Shown here: positions 15,207-25,400 of the stretch, in pieces
Layout of the letters: every line of letters starts with the position of its first letter
Position numbering within the stretch: position 1 is the first letter of the stretch
Assembly: GCF_042432815.1 (NCBI RefSeq)
Contig: NZ_JBHLWM010000006.1
Coordinates: forward strand, 1-64,000
DNA from: Rhodopseudomonas telluris
GTDB lineage: Bacteria; Pseudomonadota; Alphaproteobacteria; Rhizobiales; Xanthobacteraceae
DNA: 64,000 nucleotides
Reading direction: 5' to 3'
Notes under the pieces: model-generated
Told to the model about the DNA's origin: nothing
Databases searched by the model: none
What the model saw: the letters and a program-made list of their open reading frames with translations, nothing else
Position numbers and translations under genes: made by a program

Positions 15207-18200
15207 CGTCTCGCCTCCTTCTCGATGCCGAAGCGGCGATACAGCACGGGAAGAATGACCAGCGTCAGCAGCGTCGAACTGACGAGGCCGCCGATCACCA
15301 CCACGGCGAGCGGCCGCTGCACGTCGGCGCCGGGACCGCTGGCGAACAGCAGCGGCACGAGGCCGAACGCCGTGATGCTGGCGGTGAGCAGGATCGGCCG
15401 CAGCCGGCGCTGGGCGCCGAGCATCACGATCTCGTCCGGCGGCAGGCCCTGATTGCGCAGCGTGTTGAAGTAGCTCACCAGCACCAGGCCGTTCAGCACC
15501 GCGATGCCGAGCAGCGCGATGAAGCCGACCGAGGCCGGCACCGACAGATACTCGCCGGAGATCAGCAGGCTGAATACGCCGCCGACCAGCGCGAACGGGA
15601 TATTGACGAACACCAGCAGCGATTGCCGCAGCGACACGAAGGTGGTGAACAGCAGCAGGAACACCAGCGCCAGCGCGATCGGCACCACAATGCCGAGCCG
15701 CGCCGCGGCGCGCTGCTGGTTCTCGAACTGACCGCCCCAGACGATCGAGTAGCCCTCGGGCAGCTTGACGTGCGCCGCGACGGCCGCCTTGGCCTCGTCG
15801 ACGAAGCCGACCAGATCGCGACCGGTGACGTTGCTCATCACCAGCGCCAGCCGCTTGCCGTTCTCGCGATCGATCTTCACCGGGCCGTCGATCCGCTCCA
15901 GCCTGGCCACATTGGTGAGCGGCACCGACTGGCCGCCGGCCAGCACCAGGCTGACGCCGGACAGCCGCGCCGGTGACTCGCGCAGCGCCTCGCTGCCGCG
16001 GATGGTGATCGGCGTGCGCCGCCCCTCCTCGACCACGATGCCGACGCCCTCGCCCTCGATCTGCGCCCGCAGCGCCTCGGTGAGCTGATCGACGTCGAGC
16101 CCGAGCCGGCCGGCCTGCAGCCGGTCGATCTTGACGCTGTAGTACTCGAAGCCCTTGTTCAACGTGGTGCGGACGTCCTCGGCGCCCTTCAGCGTCTTCA
16201 GCGTCGCGGTGATCTGCTCGGCGAGGCTGTTGAGCGTCGCGATATCCGTGCCGAAGATCTTCGCCACCACGTCGCCGCGGGCGCCGATGATCATTTCCTG
16301 CACCCGCATCTCGATCGGCTGGGTGAAGCTGAAGCCGATGCCGGGGAATTCGGCCAGCGCCTTGCGGATCTCGCCGAGCAGCCACTCCTTGTCGTGCGGC
16401 CGGCGCCACTCCGCCTCGGGCTTCAGGATCACGTAAGTATCGGTCTGGTTCAGCCCCATCGGATCCAGGCCGATCTCGTCAGAGCCGACGCGGGCCACGA
16501 TGCTGGTGACTTCCGGCACGGTGCCGATCACCGCGCGCTGGATCCTGAGGTCGAGATCGACGCTCTGTTCGAGACTGATCGAGGGCAGCTTCTCGACGCT
16601 GACGATCGGCGTGCCCTCTTCCATCGTCGGCATGAAGATCTTGCCGAGCTGGCCATAGGCGAACACGGTGGCGATCAGCGCGACGACCGCGACCGCCAGC
16701 ACCGTCTTCTCGCGGCGCAGCGCGAAGCGCAGCACCGGCGTGTAGCCGGCGCTGATCTTGCGTACCAGCCAGGTGTCGCCATGGCCGGAGGTCTTCAGCA
16801 GCAGCGAGGCCAGCACCGGGATCACCGTCAGCGCCAGCAGCAGCGACGAGCCGAGCGCGAACACGATCGTCATCGCCACCGGGATGAACAGCTTGCCTTC
16901 CAGCCCCTGCAGCGTCAGCAGCGGCAGGAACACGATGACGATGATGACGATGCCGGACGTCACCGGCACCACGACCTCGCGCAGCGCCTGATAGATCCTG
17001 TGCAGCAGCGGCACATGCGCAGCGTGGCGGTCGTGCGTCAGATGCGAGACGATGTTCTCGACCACCACCACGGCGGCGTCGATCAGCATGCCGATCGCCA
17101 CCGCGAGGCCGCCGAGACTCATCAGATTGGCCGACATGCCGGCCAAGCGCATCAGTTCGAAGGTGGCGAGCGCCGACAGCGGCAGCGTCAGTGCCACCAC
17201 CAGCGCGGCGCGCCAATCGCCGAGAAATAGGATCAGCAGCACGATCACCAGCACCACGGCTTCGATCAGCGACTTCGACACGGTGTGGATGGCGCGGCCG
17301 ACGAGATCGCCGCGGTCGTAGAACACGTTGAGCACGACGCCCTTGGGCAGCGTCGGCTGCAGCTCGGCGAACTTCGCGCGCACCGCCTCGACGACATCGC
17401 GGGCGTTGGCGCCGCGCAGGCCGAGCACCAAGCCCTGCACCGCCTCGCTTTGCCCGTCGCGCGTCACTGCGCCGGCGCGGGTGATACTTCCGATGCGGAC
17501 TTCGGCAACGTCGCGCACCCGCACCATGCCGCCGTCGCGGGAGGCGAGCACGATGTTGCGCAAATCGTCCAGGGTGCGCACTTGGCCGTCGACGCGCACC
17601 AGCAGCACCTCTTCGCCGGCCGACAAGCGCCCGGCGCCGCCGTTGCGGTTGTTGGCCTTGACGGCCTTCTGCAGCGTGTCGATCGAGATGCCGCGCGCCG
17701 CCATGGCGAGGTTGTCGGGAATGATCTCGAAGCTCCGGACATAGCCGCCGAGCGAGTTGACGTCGGCGACGCCGGGCAGCGTGCGCAGCGCCGGGCGGAT
17801 GGTCCAGTCGAGCAGCGTGCGGCGTTCGGCGAGCGTGAGGTCGCCGCCCTCGATGGTGAACATGAACATTTCGCCGAGCGGCGTGGTGATCGGCGCGAGG
17901 CCGCCGGTCAGGCCGTCCGGCATGTCCTTCATCGCCGAGGCGAGGCGTTCGGCGACCTGGTTGCGCGCCCAATAGATGTCGACGCCGTCGGCGAAATCGA
18001 TGGTGACGTCGGCGAGGCCGTATTTGGTGGTCGAGCGCAGGATGGTCTTGTTGGGGATGCCGAGCATTTCGAGCTCGAGCGGCATCGTCACCCGGGTCTC
18101 GACCTCTTCGGGGGTCATGCCCGGCGCCTTCATGATGATCTTGACCTGCACCGGCGAGACGTCCGGGAAGGCGTCGATCGGCAGGCCGCGCACCGCGACG

Positions 18201-18283
18201 ATGCCGGCGCCGATCAGCAGCAGCGTGGCGAGCACCACCAGCAGGCGATGCGCGAGCGAGAACTCGACCAGACGTGCGAGCAT
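15203..18283 (-). CDS. Heavy-metal RND efflux pump, CusA/CzcA family
   Basis: 1026 residues, the normal length, in the inner membrane with 12 TM helices and two large periplasmic loops. It is a proton-driven exporter. The TM4 proton-relay stretch reads AIGMLIDAAVVVVEN: Asp and Glu are present but the extra Asp of CzcA (LDFG) is replaced. That pattern matches CusA-type Cu(I)/Ag(I) pumps rather than Zn/Co/Ni pumps; specificity is therefore inferred as monovalent metal. It follows its adaptor gene directly (stop 18284, start 18283) and overlaps the DUF3240 gene. No outer-membrane factor gene adjoins. Confidence 0.93.
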   Translation of the reverse strand: MLARLVEFSLAHRLLVVLATLLLIGAGIVAVRGLPIDAFPDVSPVQVKIIMKAPGMTPEEVETRVTMPLELEMLGIPNKTILRSTTKYGLADVTIDFADGVDIYWARNQVAERLASAMKDMPDGLTGGLAPITTPLGEMFMFTIEGGDLTLAERRTLLDWTIRPALRTLPGVADVNSLGGYVRSFEIIPDNLAMAARGISIDTLQKAVKANNRNGGAGRLSAGEEVLLVRVDGQVRTLDDLRNIVLASRDGGMVRVRDVAEVRIGSITRAGAVTRDGQSEAVQGLVLGLRGANARDVVEAVRAKFAELQPTLPKGVVLNVFYDRGDLVGRAIHTVSKSLIEAVVLVIVLLILFLGDWRAALVVALTLPLSALATFELMRLAGMSANLMSLGGLAVAIGMLIDAAVVVVENIVSHLTHDRHAAHVPLLHRIYQALREVVVPVTSGIVIIVIVFLPLLTLQGLEGKLFIPVAMTIVFALGSSLLLALTVIPVLASLLLKTSGHGDTWLVRKISAGYTPVLRFALRREKTVLAVAVVALIATVFAYGQLGKIFMPTMEEGTPIVSVEKLPSISLEQSVDLDLRIQRAVIGTVPEVTSIVARVGSDEIGLDPMGLNQTDTYVILKPEAEWRRPHDKEWLLGEIRKALAEFPGIGFSFTQPIEMRVQEMIIGARGDVVAKIFGTDIATLNSLAEQITATLKTLKGAEDVRTTLNKGFEYYSVKIDRLQAGRLGLDVDQLTEALRAQIEGEGVGIVVEEGRRTPITIRGSEALRESPARLSGVSLVLAGGQSVPLTNVARLERIDGPVKIDRENGKRLALVMSNVTGRDLVGFVDEAKAAVAAHVKLPEGYSIVWGGQFENQQRAAARLGIVVPIALALVFLLLFTTFVSLRQSLLVFVNIPFALVGGVFSLLISGEYLSVPASVGFIALLGIAVLNGLVLVSYFNTLRNQGLPPDEIVMLGAQRRLRPILLTASITAFGLVPLLFASGPGADVQRPLAVVVIGGLVSSTLLTLVILPVLYRRFGIEKEARR

Positions 18284-19390
18284 TTACTCGACCCCGCCGA
18301 GCCCCTGCCAGGCGCCCTTGAGTGCCGCGAGGCCGCGTACCGCGATGCGCTCGTCGCCGCGGAAGCTGCCGCTCACCACCGCGAAGGCCGGCAGCTCCTC
18401 GCGTACTTTCACCGGCCTGGCGACGAAGCCGGACTCGGTCTGCACGAACACATAGGCTTCGGGCCCGCGCCGGACCATCGCGCCGCTGCGCACCCGCCAT
18501 TCGGCCTTGCCGCTGGTCGCCGAAGTGATCTGCGCCTCGATCATCTGGCCGGGACGCAGATCGGTGTCCGGATCGTCGAACTGCGCGCGCACGATCACGG
18601 TCTGCGACGTCGGCTCGACGCTCGAGCCGACCGACACCACGCGGCCGACGCAGTCGTGGCCCTTCAGGGTGACGCGGGCGCCGACCGCAAAGTCTTCGGC
18701 GCGCAGTGCCGGCACCTGCACTTCGGCCCACAGCGGCGAGAGCTGCGCCAGCTTGAACACTAGCGCCAGCGCCTCGACGGTCTGGCCCGGCGTGGTCGGG
18801 CTTTCCAGCACCACGCCGTCGATCGGCGCGATCAGGATCAGCTTCGGGTCGAGCTTCTGCGTGGTGATCAGCCTGTCGATCGCCGCCTCGGTCATGCCGA
18901 CATGCTGCAGCGCGGCGCGGCGCTCGGCGGCGGTGGCGCGGGCCTGATCGTATTCGCTCTGGGTGACGATCACCTGCTTCTTGGGCACCGCGCCGTACGG
19001 CGCGAGCTGCTCCTCGCGGTCGAGATTGGTCTTGAGCAAGCGCTCCTTGTTGGCCGCGACCAGAAATTCGCCCTGGGCGCTCGCCAGCGCCGGGCTCTGG
19101 ATCTCGGCGAGGACGTCACCGGCCTTGACCATGTCGTCGGTGCGTACCAGCAGGCGCTCGATGCGGCCGCCAAGCTGGGCGTTCATCAGCCGCGTGCGAT
19201 CCGGCGGCACGGTGATCTTGCCCGGGAAACTCAGCCCCGCCGGCGCCGGCTGCTGCTCCAGCGGCGAGGTCTCGATGCCGACCCGCTCGGCCTGCACGGC
19301 CGAGATCGCCAGTTCGTCGCCGGCGCGCGCGGCGTCGGCGGCGAGCAGCGCGGCCAGACAGACGATGGAGACGGTGAAATTGCGGAGCAT
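18284..19390 (-). CDS. Periplasmic adaptor subunit of metal RND pump (CusB/CzcB family)
   Basis: 368 residues starting at 19390, where a signal peptide begins (MLRNFTVSIVCLAALLAADAARA). Membrane-fusion layout is visible: beta-barrel/lipoyl half-motifs (GGRIERLLVRTDDMVKAGDV and IDGVVLESPTTPGQTVEA) flank a helical hairpin (about 105-185). It bridges the inner-membrane pump to an outer-membrane channel. Upstream in-frame codons to 19528 look non-coding. The His-rich N-terminal zinc domain of some CzcB proteins is absent, in line with a CusB-like role. It is first in the adaptor-pump-DUF3240 operon. Confidence 0.9.
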   Translation of the reverse strand: MLRNFTVSIVCLAALLAADAARAGDELAISAVQAERVGIETSPLEQQPAPAGLSFPGKITVPPDRTRLMNAQLGGRIERLLVRTDDMVKAGDVLAEIQSPALASAQGEFLVAANKERLLKTNLDREEQLAPYGAVPKKQVIVTQSEYDQARATAAERRAALQHVGMTEAAIDRLITTQKLDPKLILIAPIDGVVLESPTTPGQTVEALALVFKLAQLSPLWAEVQVPALRAEDFAVGARVTLKGHDCVGRVVSVGSSVEPTSQTVIVRAQFDDPDTDLRPGQMIEAQITSATSGKAEWRVRSGAMVRRGPEAYVFVQTESGFVARPVKVREELPAFAVVSGSFRGDERIAVRGLAALKGAWQGLGGVE

Positions 19391-19558
19391 GGTGGCTCTT
19401 CGATGTCGCGGACCGGCCGGCCAAAGGCCGACAGCGCGCCGGCCCCCCGCAGCCGCCGCTACCGCAATGTCCCTAGGCCGGACCGGCTGACAGAATGCTG
19501 ACACTCGGCCGCGGCCGCAACATCGCAAGGGTGCGAGGCGAGTAGCTGCTAATCACTC

Positions 19559-19924
19559 TCATCTAGCCGGCGTAAAGCTGCCTATCCGGTATTTTGGCAG
19601 CAGCGCGTCGGCTTCGCCTGAATGCGACCGCCCCTTGGTCTTGGTGTTGTAAGCCTCAGTGGCTTCCTTGCCGCACCACGGTTCGATGATCTGCGGCCGG
19701 GACGGATGATCGGGCAGATAGCTGGTGAGATCGTAGACACCACCGCGGATTGCCATCCAGCAATCGGCAGGGGTGGCGTGACGGGCGAGTTCGGCGGCCG
19801 CCACCTCGCGTTCCGCCGCAACGGCGGGTTCGCGGGCCCCCGGCGTCCACGCGCTGCCGGCCCAGAAGCCGAGCACGGCGACCCAGAACAAAGCAGTCGA
19901 GACGAAATACAAGGTGCGCATCAT
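19559..19924 (-). CDS. Membrane-anchored cytochrome b5-like protein
   Basis: 121 residues. An N-terminal membrane helix (about 4-24) is followed by a cytochrome-b5-type haem domain (about 42-115) lying outside the membrane. The two expected axial histidines are H73 in PDHPSRP and H101 in SHSGEA. The usual HPGG is altered to HPSR. ATGATG at 19924 overlaps the stop of the ferric-reductase-like gene (ATGA), so it is coupled to that gene. It probably accepts or passes electrons for the neighbouring transmembrane oxidoreductase. Confidence 0.8.
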   Translation of the reverse strand: MMRTLYFVSTALFWVAVLGFWAGSAWTPGAREPAVAAEREVAAAELARHATPADCWMAIRGGVYDLTSYLPDHPSRPQIIEPWCGKEATEAYNTKTKGRSHSGEADALLPKYRIGSFTPAR

Positions 19925-21186
19925 CTGAACTCGAAGTTTTCGAAGTGGATGTGCCGAGCCGCGACGCCGCGCGCGGCGAGCGCCCGTTGCGCTGCTGCGA
20001 TCAGGCCGGGCGGACCGCACAGACAGCACTCGACCCCGGTGAGTGCGCCGGCGTCCGGCAGCAGGCCGTCGAGGTCGGGCGGCTCATCGCCGGTCGCGAT
20101 TGCCTGCAGCGTCAGATGCGGATCCGACGACGCCATCGCACGCAGCTCGGACAAATAGATCGCATCGGCCTCGCTCCGGTAGAGATACAGCAGCCGTACC
20201 GGCTGGCGCAGCGAATGGTCATGGAGAACGGCGACGAACGGCGTCACGCCAATGCCGCCGGCGATCCAAAGCTGCGGCGCCGCGTCGGTCTCGCCCAGCG
20301 GACCACCGAACCCGCCGATCACCCGCGCCCCGACGCCCGGTGCGATCGACAGCATCCTGCGCGTACAATCGCCGAGCGCCTTCACGGCGAGATGGAGCGT
20401 GCCGTCGCGGCCCAGCGAGCTCACGGTGAACGGATGAAATTCGCCGCAGCCGCGGTAGGCCGGGCCGTTGCCGAATTCCACCAGCACGAATTGTCCCGGA
20501 GTCACCATCGCGGGCTCCGCCAGTGGCCGCAGGGCGACCTCGACCGAGTGCTCCGTGAGGCCGCGTGCCGTCGCGACGATGTAGGGCCGTGCCGCGAGAC
20601 CGAGATCGCCGCGCACCAGGCGCCAGCCCAGAATCGCGGCCGCAGCCGCAAGGATCGGCAGCACCGGCTCGTCGATGCCGAGCAGGATCAGATGCAGTAG
20701 CCCGATCACCACGCCGGCACCGAGCAGCACGTGCAGCGTCCGCCAGATGTCGTAACGGATGCCCGGCAGAAAAGTGGCTACGAGCCCCGCCATCAGCAGC
20801 AGCAGGCCGAGCCAGCCCGACCAGATCGGCCAGCTCTCGCTGGACGGGGACAGGGTCTGCCAGGCGGTCGCCGGCGAGGCGCCGAGATTGCTCGCTGCGA
20901 GCGCGAGCGGATGCAGCAGCAACAGCACATAAGCCAGCACGCCAGTGACGTGGTGCCAGCGATACATCCGCTCCAGCCCGCCGAGCCAGCCGGCGAGCCG
21001 GGGTTCGCGCAGCATCAGCAGCAGGCTGACCAGCAGCAGCCCGCAGCCGAGCCAGCCGGCCACGATTCCGGCAGCGCGGAGGGACGCCAGCCCGACCGGA
21101 AATGCCCATGCAACGAAGCCGAGCGGCACCGCCAGCGTGAGCAGCGGGATCGACCAGCGTCGCAGGCGCGATGCGGCGGGCGTCAT
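19921..21186 (-). CDS. Ferric-reductase-like transmembrane flavocytochrome
   Basis: 421 residues. About six TM helices (25-220) carry paired histidines for haem (YRWHHVTGVLAYVLLLLHP and IWRTLHVLLG..LLHLILLG). An FAD-binding barrel (HPFTVSS) and an NAD(P)-binding domain (GGIGVTPFVAVL, CLCGPPGL near the C-terminus) follow. This is the ferric reductase/NADPH-oxidase architecture that moves electrons from cytosolic NAD(P)H across the membrane. Start 21186 leaves 4 bp to the upstream stop. The cytochrome-b5-like gene overlaps its end, so the pair likely forms a short electron-transfer chain to the periplasm. The acceptor is unknown. Confidence 0.85.
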   Translation of the reverse strand: MTPAASRLRRWSIPLLTLAVPLGFVAWAFPVGLASLRAAGIVAGWLGCGLLLVSLLLMLREPRLAGWLGGLERMYRWHHVTGVLAYVLLLLHPLALAASNLGASPATAWQTLSPSSESWPIWSGWLGLLLLMAGLVATFLPGIRYDIWRTLHVLLGAGVVIGLLHLILLGIDEPVLPILAAAAAILGWRLVRGDLGLAARPYIVATARGLTEHSVEVALRPLAEPAMVTPGQFVLVEFGNGPAYRGCGEFHPFTVSSLGRDGTLHLAVKALGDCTRRMLSIAPGVGARVIGGFGGPLGETDAAPQLWIAGGIGVTPFVAVLHDHSLRQPVRLLYLYRSEADAIYLSELRAMASSDPHLTLQAIATGDEPPDLDGLLPDAGALTGVECCLCGPPGLIAAAQRALAARGVAARHIHFENFEFR

Positions 21187-21190
21187 CGGC

Positions 21191-21508
21191 CTATTCCGGC
21201 CGCGCGCCGCGCCTGAGGCGGCTGCAGAAATCCCAATGCTCGTCCGAAAGCGCCAATCCGCGCTCACGCGCCCGGCGCACCATCAGGGCGTGATGTTCGA
21301 CCCGATAGGCTTCGCAGGTGTCGTAATCGGTAAAGCCACGCACGCGGGCCTGATGCTCGATCCGCTCCTGCGGCGACATCAGCATCCACCCGCGGGTGTT
21401 GCCCTCGTCGGCGCGCCACGGTGCCGCCGTGGCGGACGTGACTACGACCGCCAAGCCCAGAGAAGCCATCGTCGCGACCGTGATGGCCGCGCTTCGCCTG
21501 CAGGGCAT
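21191..21508 (-). CDS. Small exported protein in redox operon
   Basis: 105 residues from the ATG at 21508, preceded by AGGA at 8-base spacing; an ATG at 21517 is also possible. A signal-peptide-like N-terminus ends near TSATA/APW. The mature part is rich in His, Glu and Arg with two cysteines (YDTCEAYRVEHHAL and HWDFCSRLRRG). It stands 4 bp upstream of the ferric-reductase-like gene on the same strand and so probably works with it. No known family is recognised. Confidence 0.65.
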   Translation of the reverse strand: MPCRRSAAITVATMASLGLAVVVTSATAAPWRADEGNTRGWMLMSPQERIEHQARVRGFTDYDTCEAYRVEHHALMVRRARERGLALSDEHWDFCSRLRRGARPE

Positions 21509-21711
21509 GATCGTCATCCTGCTGCTGCGCCACGACGCGTCAGATTAGCGCGTGGTGAGCGGCACAAGGATGACCCAGATCAAGCGAGCCAACAGTCCGG
21601 CGAAGAGCCGCCCGAGGAAGGATCCTGCAAAGCAATCCAGCGCGATGCACGCCGCTTCCGGTTGCTTCGTCGCTTCAGGCGTCGCAACATCGGGAAGAGC
21701 TTTCGGCCGAA

Positions 21712-22359
21712 CTACTTCTTCTGCGCCGCTGCGGTGCGGGCGTCCTTGATGGCCTGCTTGAACATCGCGGCGTCGAGCACGCCGGGGACGCGGAAGCGGC
21801 CGACGATGAAGGCGGGGGTGCCCTGGAAGCCGAAGGCGCGGGCCTGCGCGTCGTTGCGCTTGAGGATCGCGTCGATCGCGTCCTTGTTGGTCTCGAGATC
21901 CTTGGTGGCGCGGGCGACGTCGACGCCGCCCTTGCCGAGCGTATCGTTCATCACCGCTTCGGTCAGCTTCGAGGTGGTGCCGATCAGCGCGTTGTGGGCC
22001 TCGAGGAACTTGCCCTGATACTTCGCGGCCAGCACCAGCTTGGCCGCATCGACCGAGATGCCGCCGAAGATCGGCCAGTCCTTCAGCACCAGCCGGACCT
22101 TGCCGTCGTCGTTGACGACCTGCATCAGCTCCGGCGCCACCTTCTTGCAGTACGGGCAGCGATAATCAGAATATTCGACGATGGTGATGTCACCGTCCGG
22201 ATTGCCCGCCACCGGAATGTCCGGATCGCGCAGCACCGCCTCGGTCGACAGCACGTTGTCGTCCGGCGCCGACGCTGCGGGAGCGGCCCAGGCGCGCGTG
22301 GCCAGCACCGGCGGCAACGTCAGGGCGGTCAACAGGGCCGAGCGGCGGGTGATCATCAT
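21712..22359 (-). CDS. DsbA-family thiol:disulfide oxidoreductase
   Basis: 215 residues with a signal peptide containing an RR pair (ITRRSALLTALTLPPV..ATRAWA), thioredoxin fold and active-site CPYC (C68-C71, in YSDYRCPYCKK). The cis-Pro loop is TPAFIVG (181-187). It belongs to the DsbA/Com1-like group with a helical insertion and acts on periplasmic disulfides. It is the last gene of the ArsR-adaptor-RND operon, 59 bp after the pump. A thiol-redox protein fits a sulfur-stress operon. Confidence 0.9.
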   Translation of the reverse strand: MMITRRSALLTALTLPPVLATRAWAAPAASAPDDNVLSTEAVLRDPDIPVAGNPDGDITIVEYSDYRCPYCKKVAPELMQVVNDDGKVRLVLKDWPIFGGISVDAAKLVLAAKYQGKFLEAHNALIGTTSKLTEAVMNDTLGKGGVDVARATKDLETNKDAIDAILKRNDAQARAFGFQGTPAFIVGRFRVPGVLDAAMFKQAIKDARTAAAQKK

Positions 22360-22418
22360 CGGGTTCCAATCGTCGTCTGCGGAGCGCCTGTTGTGCCCCG
22401 GATCGCCCGGGAATGCGA

Positions 22419-25400
22419 TCACTTTGACGTCAGCCCGGCGGATTTCGCCGGACCGCCCCGCAGCGCGATGTAGATCGCCGGGATCACCAGCACGGTCAGC
22501 AGCGTCGACGACGCCAGCCCGAACAGCAGCGAGATCGCCAGCCCCTGGAAGATCGGATCGAGCAGGATCGTCGCCGCGCCGATCATCGCCGCCAGAGCGG
22601 TGAGCAGGATCGGCTTGAACCGCACCGCGCCGGCCTGCAGCACGACTTCGCGCAGCGCCTTGCCCTCGCCGCCGGAGTGGCGGATGAAATCGACCAGCAG
22701 GATCGAGTTGCGCACGATGATGCCGGCCAGCGCGATGAAGCCGATCATCGAGGTGGCGGTGAACGGCGCGCCGAGCAGCCAGTGACCGATCAGGATGCCG
22801 ATCAGCGTCAGTGGGATCGGCGTCAGGATCACCAGCGGCAGCTTGAAGCTTCTGAACTGCGCCACCACCAGCACGTAGATGCCGAGGATCGCCGCGCCGA
22901 ACGCAGCGCCCATGTCGCGGAACGTCACCCAGGTGATTTCCCATTCGCCGTCCCACAGCACCATCGGCTTCGACTCGTCGGTCGGCTGGCCGTGCAGGCT
23001 GATCGCCGGCTTCGGCAGCTTGCCCCAGTCGTGCGCCTCGATCAGACGATCGACCTCCAGCATGCCGTAGAGCGGCGCCTCGAATTTGCCCGCGAGCTCC
23101 GCCTGCACCATGTCGGCGAAGCGGCCGTCGCGGCGGAAGATCAGCGGCGAGCCGACCTCGCGCGTCGCCTTCACCAGCTGGCCGAGTTCGACCACCGTCT
23201 TGCTACCCGGCAGCGTATTGGCCGGCACCGGCGTCGAGGCGAGCGCCTCGGTCCAGGCGAGATCGCGCTTCGGAAGACCGACAGTGATGGCGATCGGGTT
23301 GCGATCCTCGCCGCGATGCGAGTAGCCGACCGAGGTGCCGCCGAACAGCGTGGCGATGGTGTCGTAGACGTCCTTCTGCTCGACGCCGAAGAATTCCAGC
23401 CGGTCCTGATCGATCGACAGCCGCAGCCGCGGCCGCGGATCGCCGATGGAGTCGTCGATATCGACGATGAACGGCACGTCCTTGAAGATCTTCTTCACCT
23501 CGTGCGCGACGGCACGGCGGGTCGCGACGTCGGGGCCGTAGATCTCGGCGAGCAACGTGGAGAGCACCGGCGGCCCCGGCGGCACTTCGACCACCTTGAT
23601 GCTGGTGCCTTGCGGCGGATCCAGCGCCTTGAGCCGCTCGCGCAGATCGAGCGCGACGGCGTGGCTGGCGCGGCTGCGCTCGCCGCGCTCCTTGAGGTTG
23701 ACCTGCAGTTCGCCGAGCTCCGGCCGCTCGCGCAAGTAATACTGCCGCGCCAGCCCGTTGAAATTGTACGGCGCCGGCGTGCCCGCATAGCTCTGAACCG
23801 ACATGATCTCGGGCAGGCCGCGGGCGATATCGGCGGCGGCGAACAGCGTGCGCTCGGTGTCTTCCACGCTCGCGCCTTCGGGCAGATCGACCATCACGGC
23901 GATCTCGCTCTTGTTGTCGAACGGCAACAGCTTCACCGTCACCGACTTCGTATAGAACAGCACCATCGACAGCAGCGTCGCAATGCCGACGCCGAGCAGG
24001 AAGATCCACGCCGCGCGCTTGCTGGCGACGATCGGCGTCGCGATGCGGCGATACAGCCGGCCGAGCCGGCCTTCGTCGTGGGCATCGTGCGACGCCGCGC
24101 CGACACCGGGCGCAGGCGCCAGCTTCAGCATCAGCCACGGCGCCACCACCATGGCGACGACGAACGAGAACAGCATCGCGGCCGAAGCATTGGCCGGGAT
24201 CGGCGCCATATAAGGCCCCATCATGCCGGACACGAACAGCATCGGCAGCAGCGCGGCGATCACTGTGAGCGTTGCGATCACGGTCGGGTTGCCGACCTCG
24301 GCCACCGCCTCGATCGCGGCCTGCAGACGCGGCCGGCCGTCCTTCATGCCCCAATGCCGGGCGATATTCTCGACCACCACGATGGCGTCGTCGACCAGGA
24401 TGCCGATCGAGAAGATCAGCGCGAACAGGCTGACGCGGTTGATGGTGTAGCCCATCAGATTCGCAGCAAACAGCGTCAGCAGGATCGTGGTCGGGATCAC
24501 CACCGCGGTGACCACCGCCTCGCGCCAGCCGATCGCGATCGCGATCAGCACCACGATCGAGATCGTCGCGATGCCGAGATGCAGCAGCAGCTCGTTGGCC
24601 TTGTCGTTGGCGGTTTCGCCATAGTCGCGGGTGATGGTGACGGCGACGTCGCTGGGGATCAGCGTGCCTTCGAGCGTGGCGAGCCGCGCCTTGATGTCGT
24701 GCGACACCACCACCGCATTGGCGCCGGCGCGCTTGGCCAGCGCGAGGCTGACCGCGGGGACGCGATCCCATTTGCCTGAACCAGCGCGCGTATCAGTCCA
24801 GACCCGGTGCTCGGCGGCGTTCGGGCCGACGATCACCTGCGCGACGTCCTTGACATAGACGGGGCGATTATCACGCGTCGCAATCAGCAGCAGGCCGATA
24901 TCCGGAATGCCGCTCAGCGTCTGCCCGGCGGAGACGCTGCGCACGCCGCCGGCGTCGCGCACGCTGCCGGCCAGGAACGAGCGATTGGCATCTTTCACCT
25001 TGGCGACGAGCTGCTGCAGCGTCACGCCGTACAGCGAGAGCTTCTCGGGATCGGGCTCGACCCGGATCTGCTGCGCGCCGCCGCCGGAGATGTAAGTGAG
25101 CCCGATGCTATCGACCTTCATCAGCTCGGAGCGCAGCTTGTCGGCGAATTCGTAGAGGTCCTTGTCGGTCCAGCGCGAGGCTGCCTCCGGCTTCGGCGAC
25201 AGCGTCAGCACGGTGACGGCGACGTCGTTGATGCCGCGGCCGACAATCAGCGGCTCGGGGATGCCGACCGGAATGCGGTCGAGATTGGCGCGGATCTTCT
25301 CGTGGACGCGCAGGATCGCGTCCTCGGCCTTGGTGCCGACCAGAAAGCGCGCCGTGACCAGGACGCGGTCGTCCTCGGTCTGGCTATAGACATGCTCGAC

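Noticed and set aside
22677..24779. 700-codon open frame opposite the RND pump
   Set aside because: Same antisense pattern; no ribosome site and no domain, while the opposite strand is a complete RND permease.
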